Positions 10,562 to 23,800 of a DNA stretch of 64,000 nucleotides are shown here, piece after piece. The notes beneath the pieces are model-generated. The model searched no databases and was not told the DNA's origin. It saw only the letters and a program-made list of their open reading frames with translations. The position numbers were made by a program, and so were the translations under genes. Position 1 is the stretch's first letter, and every line of letters starts with the position of its first letter. The stretch is from Saccharum officinarum (lineage: Eukaryota; Streptophyta; Magnoliopsida; Poales; Poaceae), in assembly GCA_020631735.1 (NCBI GenBank), contig CM036188.1, positions 19,465,388-19,529,387 on the forward strand, given 5' to 3'.

Positions 10562-13494
10562 ACAATAAATTCTATTTTGGGTTGTGCATAGGAAACACTA
10601 AATAAAATAAATGTTTTAATATTCGGATAAAATTTCCTAAGTTTAGTTTATGATAGCATCAATTAGTTATAGAAAAAAATGAAAAAAAACGAGAATCTTT
10701 AAATTTTTTTAAAACTAATTTGACGGGCTATTGTTTGATGTGATGTTTGCTCACTAACTCTTATGTGTTAAGTGCAAACAAAGTCTTTCAAAATGCGTTT
10801 AGTGGATCGATTTTTCTTCTCCGGTACGTCTTTATCTTTTTCCACAATCAATATTCCTTGTTTCTCATCTTAAGTTCTCGTTGGGAGTTTCCTAAAATCT
10901 TTTCTTTATAATGTAAATTATTTCTTTCAGTTCCTCATGATTCAATCAATCTCAGTGAACTCTTTGGGAATTGTTCTGGCTTTTTCTAGAGCTAGTTCAC
11001 GTTTTTCTGTGAACGTTATCTAATTTTTAGATGCTCCAAAATATCTTTTCATGTGTTCCAAATACTTTATCTAGGTTCCTCATATTCCATAATGTCTCTG
11101 AGAATTTTCCTTGAATTTTTAGAGCTTTCGGAGTATTTTTCATGGCTTAAATAATAATTTTAGACTTTTCTGAAATTATTTTATCCATGAAATTAGTTAA
11201 TTCCGAAAATAAATAAATATCTCATTTTTCCCGACGCTCAAAGTCTATGTGCAATAATCATAAAGGCCTATGTCTTTATTTACTAATGGGCCTTAATGTC
11301 TATTTAGGCCTATTAGTGGAGGTGGGCGGTGCAACATCAATTAGTACCATATTGCTAGTTGATGTGAAGGTGGAGAGTTTTCCTCCCTATAAGTATGTAC
11401 CTACCCTATGGGCAAAACACACCAAAACTTCCGTAAGAGGAGCCCCTAGTTTGGGAAATCTCTCGTGTAGTAAATTAAATATTTCTCCTCCTTCTCGTGT
11501 CGTCCCTAGGCCGAGGCCTTTCAGATGGATGGAGGTAGAAGATGAAGTATTTGTGGTTCTGCCACTAGTTCGTATTATCTTTATCACTTCTTCGTTTTAA
11601 TTTCGTTTTGCTCCATTTTAGTTGCGTTAGTTTCGTATAGTTGCGCTCTACGCAGTAGTGTTAATGTTTTCTTGTCAGATGTTTTTTTCATATATAGCTA
11701 AATATTAGATTGATTAATATGCTTGTAATTAGATTAATGATTACGCAAACTGGATTCCAAATAAAAGCAACATAGGAGAATATGGATCTTTTTTATAATT
11801 ACTTGTCAACTTAAATATTTATTTATTTATTTTATAAATTGTCTAGTTTAAACATGATTCAGATAAAGTGAATTTAGATGCAATTTCATTAATATTTATT
11901 CAATGCCTTTTTGAATTACAACTTAGGTTTATAATTTTGGTCTTACATAAATAAATGTTAACTTGATTAATATCAACCTGAATGTCTTTTGAATTATAAG
12001 ATGATTAGTTCAACCTTGAAACATAAAGTAGTTCGATTAGTCTTCTCTCATGTTTTATGTTTTCTAAACTATAAATATTTCGATGACTTGAATACTATAA
12101 AATATATATAAATAAAATATGACTAGGGTTAAACCTAGCTTTGTAATTCAATTGATTAATCTAATTTTAGAATATTTCTTTAGAATGTTTATCATCTTAT
12201 TTCAATAACTAATATGCATTAAGTTTATAGTCGGTCTTCTGCGTTATGTTGTAATCGTCTCGATAGTCGCGTGTCCTCTTTAATGGTAGCTCCGTTATCC
12301 GTCGTTATTGCGTTTTCGTGACTGTAGCAACGTATCGTGTCGTTTAGTGCGCTCTCTTTCGAAGTGTCTCTCTTGTTTGATGTGTTGTTCTTAGTTGTCC
12401 CTATTTGTTTGCTTATATGCTTGTTAGTGTGCTGGGTTGCTATGATCTACGAGTAGAAGAAAGACTATCCGTGAGCGCCGAAGATCCGAAGGTGAAGACC
12501 AGAAGCTGAGTGCCAGAAATTGCAAATGAAAGATTAAGTTGAGGCTTTTCAGAGCAAGTTGCTTTGGGTGTAAAGCAAGCAAAAGGCAAGTATAGATTGG
12601 GTTTTGTTTTTATGACCATGATCTTATGACTTGATTAATGTTTAAGCAACAAACGATAAAAATGACTTTTTAGCAACTTAAGCATTTATCTGTAAGAGAA
12701 TCTCTGGGATTGACAGTACAACTGTGAGGGCTATATGGCTCTGGCTTTAGCTCAGTATGAGGACCTTTTCTAGCTTCTTAGAGGTTACCCTTGTGGCGCA
12801 AATAGGGAAAAGCAGACTGTGGATCCCTGGGACTGGTTGTATCACACAGACTGACTTTGGAAACCTAGCGGCCCTAACTTGTTAGATGAACATTTGAAAG
12901 GCTTCATGGCGAACCCTGCCGACCTTCCTTGGAAGTGGGTCAAGAGATTAGCTACCTCGGGCGAAAGGGTAAATCACAACTCACAGTGAAAGTGTACACC
13001 TCTGTGCAGAGTTTAATAAACTGGTATACGAGGGAGACATCTACATTAAAGATGATGATTCTTGTTTTGTTAAGATGCTCATTTACTTATCGATTATGCT
13101 TTATATTGATTATGTTACATTGATTATGAGTTTACGGGATCTATACTACCTTGTTGCTATGCTTGCGGAGATCGACATGGACTCACTCTTGCTATTCCCC
13201 ACACTCCAAACTTTAGTAAAGTTGCCTCAAAGATCGATGGTGTTATGGTGGAGTTCCTAGAAGACTGATAGAAGTGCTAGGCATATGTTACCCCCAGTCA
13301 GCCGTCCCTGAGAAGAATAGAGCCTAAAGTTTAGTCACCGTTCCGCGATACTCTGATGTAAGTGTTTAATATAGCTATGTCTATGTTATATAATAATATT
13401 GTTTCTGATATTTTTTCATTCTGACATATGTGTGGACTTCCTGGGCATACATATGATTAGTCTAGTTTTATTCTTTAGAAAACTAGGTGTGATA
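10562..13494 (+). repeat. Solo LTR, family A (5' end truncated)
   Basis: This is collinear with the reverse complement of the LTR at 30652-37996. The left part matches from gggttgtgcataggaaac. The middle shares the conserved LTR module at about 12684-13020. The right end reads aactaggtgtgata, a one-base decay of the LTR end AGGTGTGACA. The canonical TGTCACATCC start is missing and no target duplication was found, so the left edge is truncated or mutated. A TATA-like ctataagta lies near 11387, downstream of an inverted repeat at 11334-11365. No internal region is attached. Confidence 0.8.
11334..11365 (+). promoter_or_regulatory. Inverted repeat upstream of the LTR TATA-like box
   Basis: The arms acatcaa(t)tag and ctagttgatgt are separated by ten bases (taccatattg). 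The same arrangement is found in the family B solo LTR at 33083-33114, about 20-30 bp before a TATA-like sequence. It is in the expected U3 promoter region. A regulatory role is inferred only from position and conservation. Confidence 0.45.
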
Positions 13495-13767
13495 GTTCAT
13501 CAGCACTCCAATCACAGTTTCGGGCCCATCTCCATCTCCACGATTTCACACAGCGCAAAGGGAAGGATAAGGTCACCCAAAATTCAAATCAAAAGCAGAT
13601 CAAAGCACACCGAACTGCAGATATGGATCCACTGAAGGATTATGGGTATGCACATATACGGAAGATAATATTTGTAAGGGATCATAGTTAGTACCACTAA
13701 TTAATTTGATCAGATCCGAATACAAATTGGCACACCATAAAGGGAAGAGAAGGGGTGGGCATACTTG

Positions 13768-14380
13768 TTAGTTGCTCGTCGAGGATCGCTTGGGTTGCAG
13801 TGGCAGTGGAAACTCGAGCGCCTGACGTCGCGGTGTCCGGGTGGAGTCGGGCGGTGTCACGGAGACCTGGCGTGACGGGTTAGGGCCCTGTCGGCGGCGT
13901 CCGTGGGAGGATGGGGAGCCACCGCCGTACCACAAATTTGAGTGGAGAGGAGAGCGCCACCGCCTAGTGCCTGATGCCCTGAGCACCTGATCGTGACTTA
14001 GCTCCTGCACGTGGGAGAAGAAGGCGACCCCAGCCTCTGCTGTCACCATCGATCGGGTGGAGATGGTGGCGCCGACGGTAGGGGTGAGGGTGCCACCGCG
14101 TTTGGTGCGGAATGGATCTGCTCCGCGTGCCCTGCAGGGAGGGGGTGCGCCGCTGTTGTGGGAGAGGGCACAGGACCCATGGCCGCCGCCTCGCGCCCTG
14201 CAGATCCGCATCACCGCCGAGGCTGCCCATCACGGTGGTTCCGGGGATCGGGGAAGCGAGAGGGACCGATTGGATGGGGAGGGAGCGGTTGGCGGCGTTG
14301 TCTTGCAGTTTCCGATTTCCTGGATCGGGGATGAAGTCGGTGGTTTCCGATTTTCTTGATTTGATAGAAAGGAAGTACAC
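13768..14380 (-). other. CpG-rich block, candidate promoter/first exon
   Basis: About 600 bp are strikingly GC- and CpG-rich compared with both flanks, as in grass gene 5' ends. On the minus strand there are open frames of 138 and 148 codons in two phases, one beginning at an ATG near 14380. A methionine at 14230 (MGSLGGDADLQGARR) is another possible start. The protein has low complexity (rich in R, P, S) and no domain that I recognise. No matching downstream exons were identified before the solo LTR at 13494. It could also be a captured 5' end inside a transposon. Confidence 0.35.
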
Positions 14381-14876
14381 GCGAGCGTGGGTACCGTGGG
14401 CGGGTAGACTTCTGGATAGTGAAAAAATTCAACGTAAGGTGCAGAAGACACGGATACAGTGTGTCAATGTAAAGAGTTTTTGACCTGTTTATGACTGGGT
14501 CCGCTCGTTAGATTAAATCTAAGAGACAAGAAGCAAGGTGGGTACAAAATATTTAGGAGAGAGTCTATTTCTAATTTGTTCACTCCTTTATAGTACTAGT
14601 ATAATCCCCGTGCTAACACTACAGTGACATTTGGCAATCCAAATCAAACAACAAAAAGTGATTTAACTACATAATACTTAGTTTGAAAAGATCTGGATCC
14701 AATATTACAACAGGAACACCCACCTCTTTCCCAAAGAGAGTTTTATTATCACAGATTCAACAATATCATTACAAAACAGAACTCAACACAAAAATGAGAA
14801 CAATACTCTGTCTTTGATGTGACATATTGGCAAAACGTGTAGTTCATGCACAACTTTATTTTGCCCCAATGGAGAC

Positions 14877-17800
14877 CTTGCCGTGGAGGGATGCTCTCAA
14901 ATATGTACACTCTCCTCCACACCACAAGGTCCTCAATTCTTTCCAGGCCTTCGATTATGCAAAAGTTGTATCAAATAAACTTAATTGAGCCTGTAAGATA
15001 GAGGCAGTATGGAAATGACAGTATTTGGGAATGCCTCGAACCTTGGTGGGGCTTTGTGGATTTTTCCTCTATGTCAAGCACCACTTCGTCCACATTAGGA
15101 TCATTGCAGCCCTTAACCAAAACAGCTGCAGACACTGTGGTTGCATCACAAGAATTAGCTGTGCATTGAAGAAATCAGATCAATGACTGCTTAGGAACAA
15201 TACCTAACAATAATTTTTGAATTTGTAACACCCTAAAATTTTGAAAAGAAGAAAAATAGGAAAATATGATTTTTATGTATTTTTGTGAGCATGCAAACTT
15301 AGAATAATAATAATTTTTATAAATTTAAAATCAAATATAAGGGTAGAAACATGATTGAGCATTCATGCTGCTGCATTTGAAGTTTTGTATTGAGTGGTTT
15401 AAATTAAATTCAAATTTGATTTGAAAATCATTTGAAAAATGAATTTGAAAAATTGGAAAAAAAAGGAAGAGAAATACTATTCACTTGGTTTTCGGCCCGT
15501 TTCGGCTGCCTTGGCCGCGGCCCAGTCCCGCGCCCTCTTCGCCCGCGTGGGCCAAGCCCAGCCACCGCGGCCCCGCCAAGCCAGCGCGCGGCCCGCTCTT
15601 TCCTCTCTCCCGCGGCCTCCTCCTTCGCGGGCCGAGCCCAGCAACCAGCCGCGGCCTGCCAAGCCAGCCGCCGCCCCGTTTTCTTCTGAGTCGCCGACAT
15701 GTGGGACCCGTCTGTCAGTGACCGTTCTCCTTTCCTTTCTTCTTCCTCCGGTTCTTTCCAACCGCAAGCTCGCTTTCCTCCTTCTCCGATTCGAATCCGC
15801 GGCTCAATCTTCGTTCTTTCCTTAAGTGCGACGCCTTCGGGCTATAAAACGGAGCCCCCACACGATTCCGCCCCATCCCAACCCTTTTGGAGCAGCCGCA
15901 ACCGCCTAGTTGCGCCACCGTGAGCACCACCGCCTCCACCGTCCGCCACCGCAAGCACGCAGCCGTCTTCGTCCATCCCGTGCCCTAGATTTCACCCTAG
16001 GTGAGTTCGCCATGCTTCGGTCTTCCTCCCCATGCTCTCCGCTTGCTGAATGATGCCGGGAATCGAGGTCTTGCGGTTTCCAGTCATGGCGCCGCCGCGG
16101 GAAGCTCACCGTCGGCCAAATCCGGCCGGAGCGCCGCCGGCCTCCTCCCCCGATCTGATCTGGACCGTTCATTTTAAATCGGACGGCCGTTATTTAAAGA
16201 TACCGGTTCGGCCGACAAATTTGCTAAAGAGCCCCTGAAGTTTTTAAGTTCTTAACCCGCAGTCCAAAGCGTATTCCCGGTTTACGTTTTCTTTTCCGTA
16301 AAGCGTATTTTGATCGCGTAACTTCCGAAAATATGTTTTGATTAATTGAAAACGTAATTCGTTTCGGTAATTGAAAAATACGCTTTCTAATATTTACAAT
16401 TTTGCCACTGAGTTTGTTTTAGTTATAAATTATCCGTTTTAACTCCGATTTGATCCATTCAAATTGCGTTAGATTCGTATTTGCGAACTCTACATGATTA
16501 TAGAACTGTACAGTAGGTTTGAGATAATTTATTTTCGAGTTTATATTAAAGTAATTATTTATCTATAGGAAATCTTAGAAAACTCATAACTTTTACGTTT
16601 TAAATCCAAATTTCGTGATCTTTATGTCTATGTGATCGTAGTAACGTGTAGAAGAGTTTTACAAACTTGTTATACTGTTAGTGTTACTGTTGGTTAGGTT
16701 TTCTATTTTTAAGTTCCGATGTGAGATTTAATCTATTACTTTAATAAAGTAAATCTTGTTTAAATCATATCTTCTACGTTTTAGATCCGTTTTAGCTCAT
16801 TCGAGTTGCGTTAGATTCATAGCAACGAGATCTACGCGTTAGTGACAGTGTTTACCATATTACTAATTCTGAAATTTTATGGTTTAAATCATATCTTGAT
16901 TAATAATTATGCAACTGTGTTTTGTAAATAAAATATGATTTGTTTTACTTTAGTTTTATAATTTGAATCTAAATTTGACTTAATTCCGTATATAGTATTT
17001 ATAAAATATTTTATATATGTTATTATATAATTAAAACTCATGAAACTAATAGTTTTATATTTTCTTCTATGAGCAAATCTTTCGGTAGATGTATCTTTTC
17101 AACCGTAGCTCTGATTAGTGTGCTTTTCGCGTCTGTGTGTTCGTAGCAATGCGTAGAACATCTTTAAAACCTTTTCACATATTGTTTCATATGTTTGGTG
17201 TACTGTTCTAATTTAGATTCATTATTTGCTTCGTGTATGATTGCTCGATGTGTGTGTGGTGATTTATTGATCAAGTCCAGTCGGTGAGATTTACGTGGAG
17301 ATTCAAGAAGCTATTAATTGAAGATTTGGATCAGAGGAAGGATCTTGATTTAAGGCAAGTATAATATGGGATTATCCTTGTTTCCTATTTATCTTTAATA
17401 TACTTAATTCATGTGCATGTGTCTACCTTGTTACCATTAAGGATATCCTAGCTTTTGTATCTTGTACCTTGACACCCATGGGACATTGCATTGGGTAGTA
17501 TTTATGCTAGTGCTCAAGATAAATAACCATGATCTGTAACTTGACTAATGTTATATGCAATAAACGTTTAAATGATGCTTTAAAGCAATATGGCTCAAGA
17601 GGGCTAGAGCATATTTTGTTGTTTTTATGGTGCTCTAGTTTCTCTCCCTAAGGACTTATCTGTAAGCGAACATCCGGGACTTACAGTACAACTGTGAGGG
17701 CTAAAATGGCTCTGGCTTTAGCTCAGTATGAGGACCTTTTCTAGCTTGTTAGAGGTTACCCTTGTGGCGCAAATGGGGTAAAGCAGACTGTGGATCCCTG

Positions 17801-20800
17801 CGTGGTGTATCACACGGACTGACTTCGGAAACCTAGCGGCCCTAACTTGTTAGACGAACCTTTGAAAGGCTTCATAGTGAACCCTGCCGACCTTCCTTGG
17901 AAGTGGGTCAAGAGATTAGCTACCTCGGGCGAAAGGGTAAATCACGACTCGCAGTGAATGTGTACAACCTCTGCAGAGTGTAAAACTGTTATAACAGCCG
18001 TGCTCACGGTCACGAGTGGCCTTGGACCCTTACAGAATAAATGATAAACATTGATGATAATGATAATACTGATGATATTGATGCTCACTAATGATTATTG
18101 TTTCTTGCTATACATTATTCTTGTTTACATGATCATGAGGTTATTTGGGCTTATGTTAAACTTGTTGCTACTCAACTGCTAAAAAGATGACTCACTAAAA
18201 GCTATTGCAGTAAACCCGTGTCAAACCTTTTGAGCCGCATGAACCCCATGATATATTTGCTGAGTTCGACATGGACTCACTCTTGCTATTTCCCCACATC
18301 TCAGGAATCGTACCAGATTTCTAGATTCTGGAATTGTTAGGCTTGTGATCAACCAGTTAGTTTGATCCTGGAGTGAAGGTTGCACCCGGTGTTCGGAGTT
18401 GTCTTTTCCGCTGTGTTGCTCTTTAAGGTATATTTTATACTATTATGTTATGTATATTAAGCATTTGTCTTTTGATATTATACTTATCTGTGGCTATATG
18501 TGAGATTTGTCTTCTTTATTTCACATATGGTGTATGTCTGGTTTTGTCCTTAAAACCGGGTGTGACAGAGTGGTATCGGAGCAATGCTGACTGTAGGACG
18601 CAAGCCTAATTAGAAATTGGTCGTCTTAAGGTTTTAAAATTGCTATAACTTCCTTGGTCTATAAACCTTGATATTTCTTCTCCACTATATCCCCACCCTT
18701 GATATTCATTTTCTCCATGATGCTTGTTTTAAGCCTTTGATCTCATCTACACTCCTTGATTTGATATGCTTTTTAGAACCATTTCTCACCCCCTTCTTGC
18801 AAAATTGAAAGAGGAGCTTTAGGATCTTTACCCTTGGTATGAAGAGAACGATAGCATCGTAAGTTGAGTCAATGATTGTGTTGTGCACCTTTATTGCTGG
18901 TTGAATTATCATTATGCTTTTGCTTGATTTGGAGCTTTTATAATGATTGCAATGATCTTGTGGAGTACTCCTACAATTTCATTTAGATATAGGATTAAGG
19001 CATAAGGATTAATCAATAGATATAGTTGGGTTTTGGTTATCTTCTGTTTTCTCCCTATTCTGTCTTTTCGGAGCAATCTGTCTTCTTTGGCTTATACCTC
19101 TATTTTCGGACTATAAAAAAAATTATGGGAAAATTCTGGACAAAAGTAGACTTCTAGATCTTTCTCTGAACACAAGAACCACCTTCAAAGCTATTTTGGT
19201 TTGGGAGATACAAAAATCACAAGGCAATACAACTGCGCTGCCTGAACCCTGGAACAGTTTCTGTTGGGCACTGTGTTCGACTACATTAACTACAGAATCT
19301 GGAAGTATGTTCTATAAGAAAGTTGCAGAGAATTTTATAAGCTTTCCATCGGTGTAAACTACAGTTTCATTGGATTAACGGAGTAAGAGTTACAGCTGTT
19401 TTACTGCGCTGTTGTTTTTCTGCTCGCGAGGAACTCCAGATTTCTTGTTCTTGCCCCTACACGAGAGTTTCTTTGGGATGTCAGGATGTCCTTATTCTAG
19501 TTGATCCATCTAGAAGAAGGTTCAAGCTACCCTATTGATCTTTTCTTAAGGGGGGTAGCCAAATGAAGAATTTGCAAGATGAAGTGTCCTATGTTCGAGT
19601 TTGCGCAGCGGAAGCGTGGTGGTACCCAAAGATGTGAGGGAAACTTAGAGTCTCAATGAGGTTTGATTAAAGGTTCAAGGGAGGTTTAACCAAGATCATT
19701 AGGATATTGATAATGCTACTGGAAGAAGTTTCAAGTTAGTTTGGATCGAGAAACTTCAGGTAAGTATTTGAAGGAATTCAAGAAAAGGTTGAAGTAAAAC
19801 CTATGTATTAGCTTGCCAAATCAGGACAAGAGCTTTATGTCCACTAGGATGCACTTTATCAAGGTGTGGGATGTGTCCTTATGCAAGAAGAAAAATATAG
19901 TACCTTGTTCATTAAGTCAACTAAGGAAGTGTGGGTTGAATTACCTAACGTGTTATCTGGAGTTTTCCACTATGGAGTACTGTCTTTTGGAAGAAAAGTG
20001 ACATATAGGAGGGTCACAAGAATCTACAGGACATCTTCGCTAAGTTGGTCTTGAATTTGTGATATCCTCGTTGGAATGAAATGGATTAGGACTTGGAAAA
20101 GTGCTATTACTTGGAGAAGTAAAAGTCGCAGCCGATGCCCTTAGCAATAGAGAATAATGCTAAGAAGGTTCGGGTGACACCAAGGATTAAGAATCGTATT
20201 CCAAATTTGAGCAACTTGACCAGAATCATTAATGTTTTGAAGGTTGGTAGTAGAAATTCCTTCTGACTAAGAGATTCGTTAGGCTCTATTGGAAGATAAG
20301 TATTTTAAGGAAGAAAATTCATATTATAGGAAAGGTGCCTAGTGATTGGAGATACCAGAGTATTGTTTGGAGCATTTGTCAAAAATCTGGGAATTAGTTA
20401 CATGTATGCAAAGTAAGACGGAATTCTTATCAAGACGATGGAACTACACGATGAAGTAAAGAACAATCTAGAGACGAACTATCCCTATCTCTTTTGTCAT
20501 CATCTTCCGAATCTCGGGACGAGATTCATCTTAAGGGGGGTAGAATTGTAACACCCTAAAATTTTGAAAAGAAGAAAAATAGGAAAATATGATTTTTATG
20601 TATTTTTGTGAGCATGCAAACTTAGAATAATAATAATTTTTATAAATTTAAAATCAAATATAAGGGTAGAAACATGATTGAGCATTCATGCTGCTGCATT
20701 TGAAGTTTTGTATTGAGTGGTTTAAATTAAATTCAAATTTGATTTGAAAATCATTTGAAAAATGAATTTGAAAAATTGGAAAAAAAGGAAGAGAAATACT

Positions 20801-23800
20801 ATTCACTTGGTTTTCGGCCCGTTTCGGCTGCCTTGGCCGCGGCCCAGTCCCGCGCCCCCTTCGCCCGCGTGGGCCAAGCCCAGCCACCGCGGCCCGCCAA
20901 GCCAGCGCGCGGCCCGCTCTTTCCTCTCTCCCGCGGCCTCCTTCTCCTTCGCGGGCCGAGCCCAGCAACCAGCCGCGGCCTGCCAAGCCAGCCGCCGCCC
21001 CGTTTTCTTCTGAGTCGCCGACATGTGGGACCCGTCTATCAGTGACCGTTCTCCTTTCCTTTCTTCTTCCTCCGGTTCTTTCCAACCGCGAGCTCGCTTT
21101 CCTCCTTCTCCGATTCGAATCCGCGGCTCAATCTTCGTTCTTTCCTTAAGTGCGACGCCTTCGGGCTATAAAACGGAGCCCCCGCACGATTCCGCCCCAT
21201 CCCAACCCTTTTGGAGCAGCCGCAACCGCCTAGTTGCGCCACCGTGAGCACCACCGCCTCCACCGTCCGCCACCGCAAGCACGCAGCCATCTTCGTCCAT
21301 CCCGTGCCCTAGATTTCACCCTAGGTGAGTTCGCCATGCTTCGGAATTCCTCCCCGTGCTCTCCGCTTGCTGAATGATGCCGGGAATCGAGGTCTTGCGG
21401 TTTCCAGTCATGGCGCCGCCGCGGGAAGCTCACCGTCGGCCAAATCCGGCCGGAGCGCCGCCGGCCTCCTCCCCCGATCTGATCTGGACCGTTCATTTTA
21501 AATCGGACGGCCATTATTTAAAGATACCGGTTCGGCCGACAAATTTGCTAAAGAGCCCCTGAAGTTTTTAAGTTCTTAACCCGCAGTCCAAAGCGTATTC
21601 CCGGTTTACGTTTTCTTTTCCGTAAAGCGTATTTTGATCGCGTAACTTCCGAAAATATGTTTTGATTAATTGAAAACGTAATTCGTTTCGGTAATTGAAA
21701 AATACGCTTTCTAATATTTACAGTTTTGCCACTGAGTTTGTTTTAGTTATAAATTATCCGTTTTAACTCCGATTTGATCCATTCAAATTGCGTTAGATTC
21801 GTATTTGCGAACTCTACATGATTATAGAACTGTACAGTAGGTTTGAGATAATTTATTTTCGAGTTTATATTAAAGTAATTATTTATCTATAGGAAATCTT
21901 AGAAAACTCATAACTTTTACGTTTTAAATCCAAATTTCGTGATCTTTATGTCTATGTGATCGTAGTAATGTGTAGAAGAGTTTTACAAACTTGTTATACT
22001 GTTAGTGTTACTGTTGGTTAGGTTTTCTATTTTTAAGTTCCGATGTGAGATTTAATCTATTACTTTAATAAAGTAAATCTTGTTTAAATCATATCTTCTA
22101 CGTTTTAGATCCGTTTTAGCTCATTCGAGTTGCGTTAGATTCATAGCAACGAGATCTACGCGTTAGTGACAGTGTTTACCATATTACTAATTCTGAAATT
22201 TTATGGTTTAAATCATATCTTGATTAATAATTATGCAACTGTGTTTTGTAAATAAAATATGATTTGTTTTACTTTAGTTTTATAATTTGAATCTAAATTT
22301 GACTTAATTCCGTATATAGTATTTATAAAATATTTTATATATGTTATTATATAATTAAAACTCATGAAACTAATAGTTTTATATTTTCTTCTATGAGCAA
22401 ATCTTTCGGTAGATGTATCTTTTCAACCGTAGCTCTGATTAGTGTGCTTTTCGCGTCTGTGTGTTCGTAGCAATGCGTAGAACATCTTTAAAACCTTTTC
22501 ACATATTGTTTCATATGTTTGGTGTACTGTTCTAATTTAGATTCATTATTTGCTTCGTGTATGATTGCTCGATGTGTGTGTGGTGATTTATTGATCAAGT
22601 CCAGTCGGTGAGATTTACGTGGAGATTCAAGAAGCTATTAATTGAAGATTTGGATCAGAGGAAGGATCTTGATTTAAGGCAAGTATAATATGGGATTATC
22701 CTTGTTTCCTATTTATCTTTAATATACTTAATTCATGTGCATGTGTCTACCTTGTTACCATTAAGGATATCCTAGCTTTTGTATCTTGTACCTTGACACC
22801 CATGGGACATTGCATTGGGTAGTATTTATGCTAGTGCTCAAGATAAATAACCATGATCTGTAACTTGACTAATGTTATATGCAATAAACGTTTAAATGAT
22901 GCTTTAAAGCAATATGGCTCAAGAGGGCTAGAGCATATTTTGTTGTTTTTATGGTGCTCTAGTTTCTCTCCCTAAGGACTTATCTGTAAGCGAACATCCG
23001 GGACTTACAGTACAACTGTGAGGGCTAAAATGGCTCTGGCTTTAGCTCAGTATGAGGACCTTTTCTAGCTTGTTAGAGGTTACCCTTGTGGCGCAAATGG
23101 GGTAAAGCAGACTGTGGATCCCTGCGTGGTGTATCACACGGACTGACTTCGGAAACCTAGCGGCCCTAACTTGTTAGACGAACCTTTGAAAGGCTTCATA
23201 GTGAACCCTGCCGACCTTCCTTGGAAGTGGGTCAAGAGATTAGCTACCTCGGGCGAAAGGGTAAATCACGACTCGCAGTGAAAGTGTACAACCTCTGCAG
23301 AGTGTAAAACTGTTATAACAGCCGTGCTCACGGTCACGAGTGACCTTGGACCCTTACAGAATAAATGATAAACATTGATGATAATGATAATACTGATGAT
23401 ATTGATGCTCACTAATGATTATTGTTTCTTGCTATACATTATTCTTGTTTACATGATCATGAGGTTATTTGGGCTTATGTTAAACTTGTTGCTACTCAAC
23501 TGCTAAAAAGATGACTCACTAAAAGCTATTGCAGTAAACCCGTGTCAAACCTTTTGAGCCGCATGAACCCCATGATATATTTGCTGAGTTCGACATGGAC
23601 TCACTCTTGCTATTTCCCCACATCTCAGGAATCGTACCAGATTTCTAGATTCTGGAATTGTTAGGCTTGTGATCAACCAGTTAGTTTGATCCTGGAGTGA
23701 AGGTTGCACCCGGTGTTCGGAGTTGTCTTTCCGCTGTGTTGCTCTTTAAGGTATATTTTATACTATTATGTTATGTATATTAAGCATTTGTCTTTTGATA

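Noticed and set aside
12780..13010. Possible small protein encoded by the shared LTR module (frame with GPNLLDE and NPADLPWKW)
   Set aside because: The frame is open in several copies but has no start codon, is preceded by a stop, and is not kept in the family B or chromovirus copies. RNA structure fits better.
15428..16240. Open frames in the GC-rich leader of family C LTR (and the duplicate set at 20654-21562)
   Set aside because: They are identical in both LTRs, low-complexity (A, R, P rich), flank a TATA box and are not conserved in the related LTR families.
19813..20054. Two 62-codon frames as possible genes
   Set aside because: Their sequence is scrambled gypsy RNase H (GCVLMQE region) inside a non-autonomous element.
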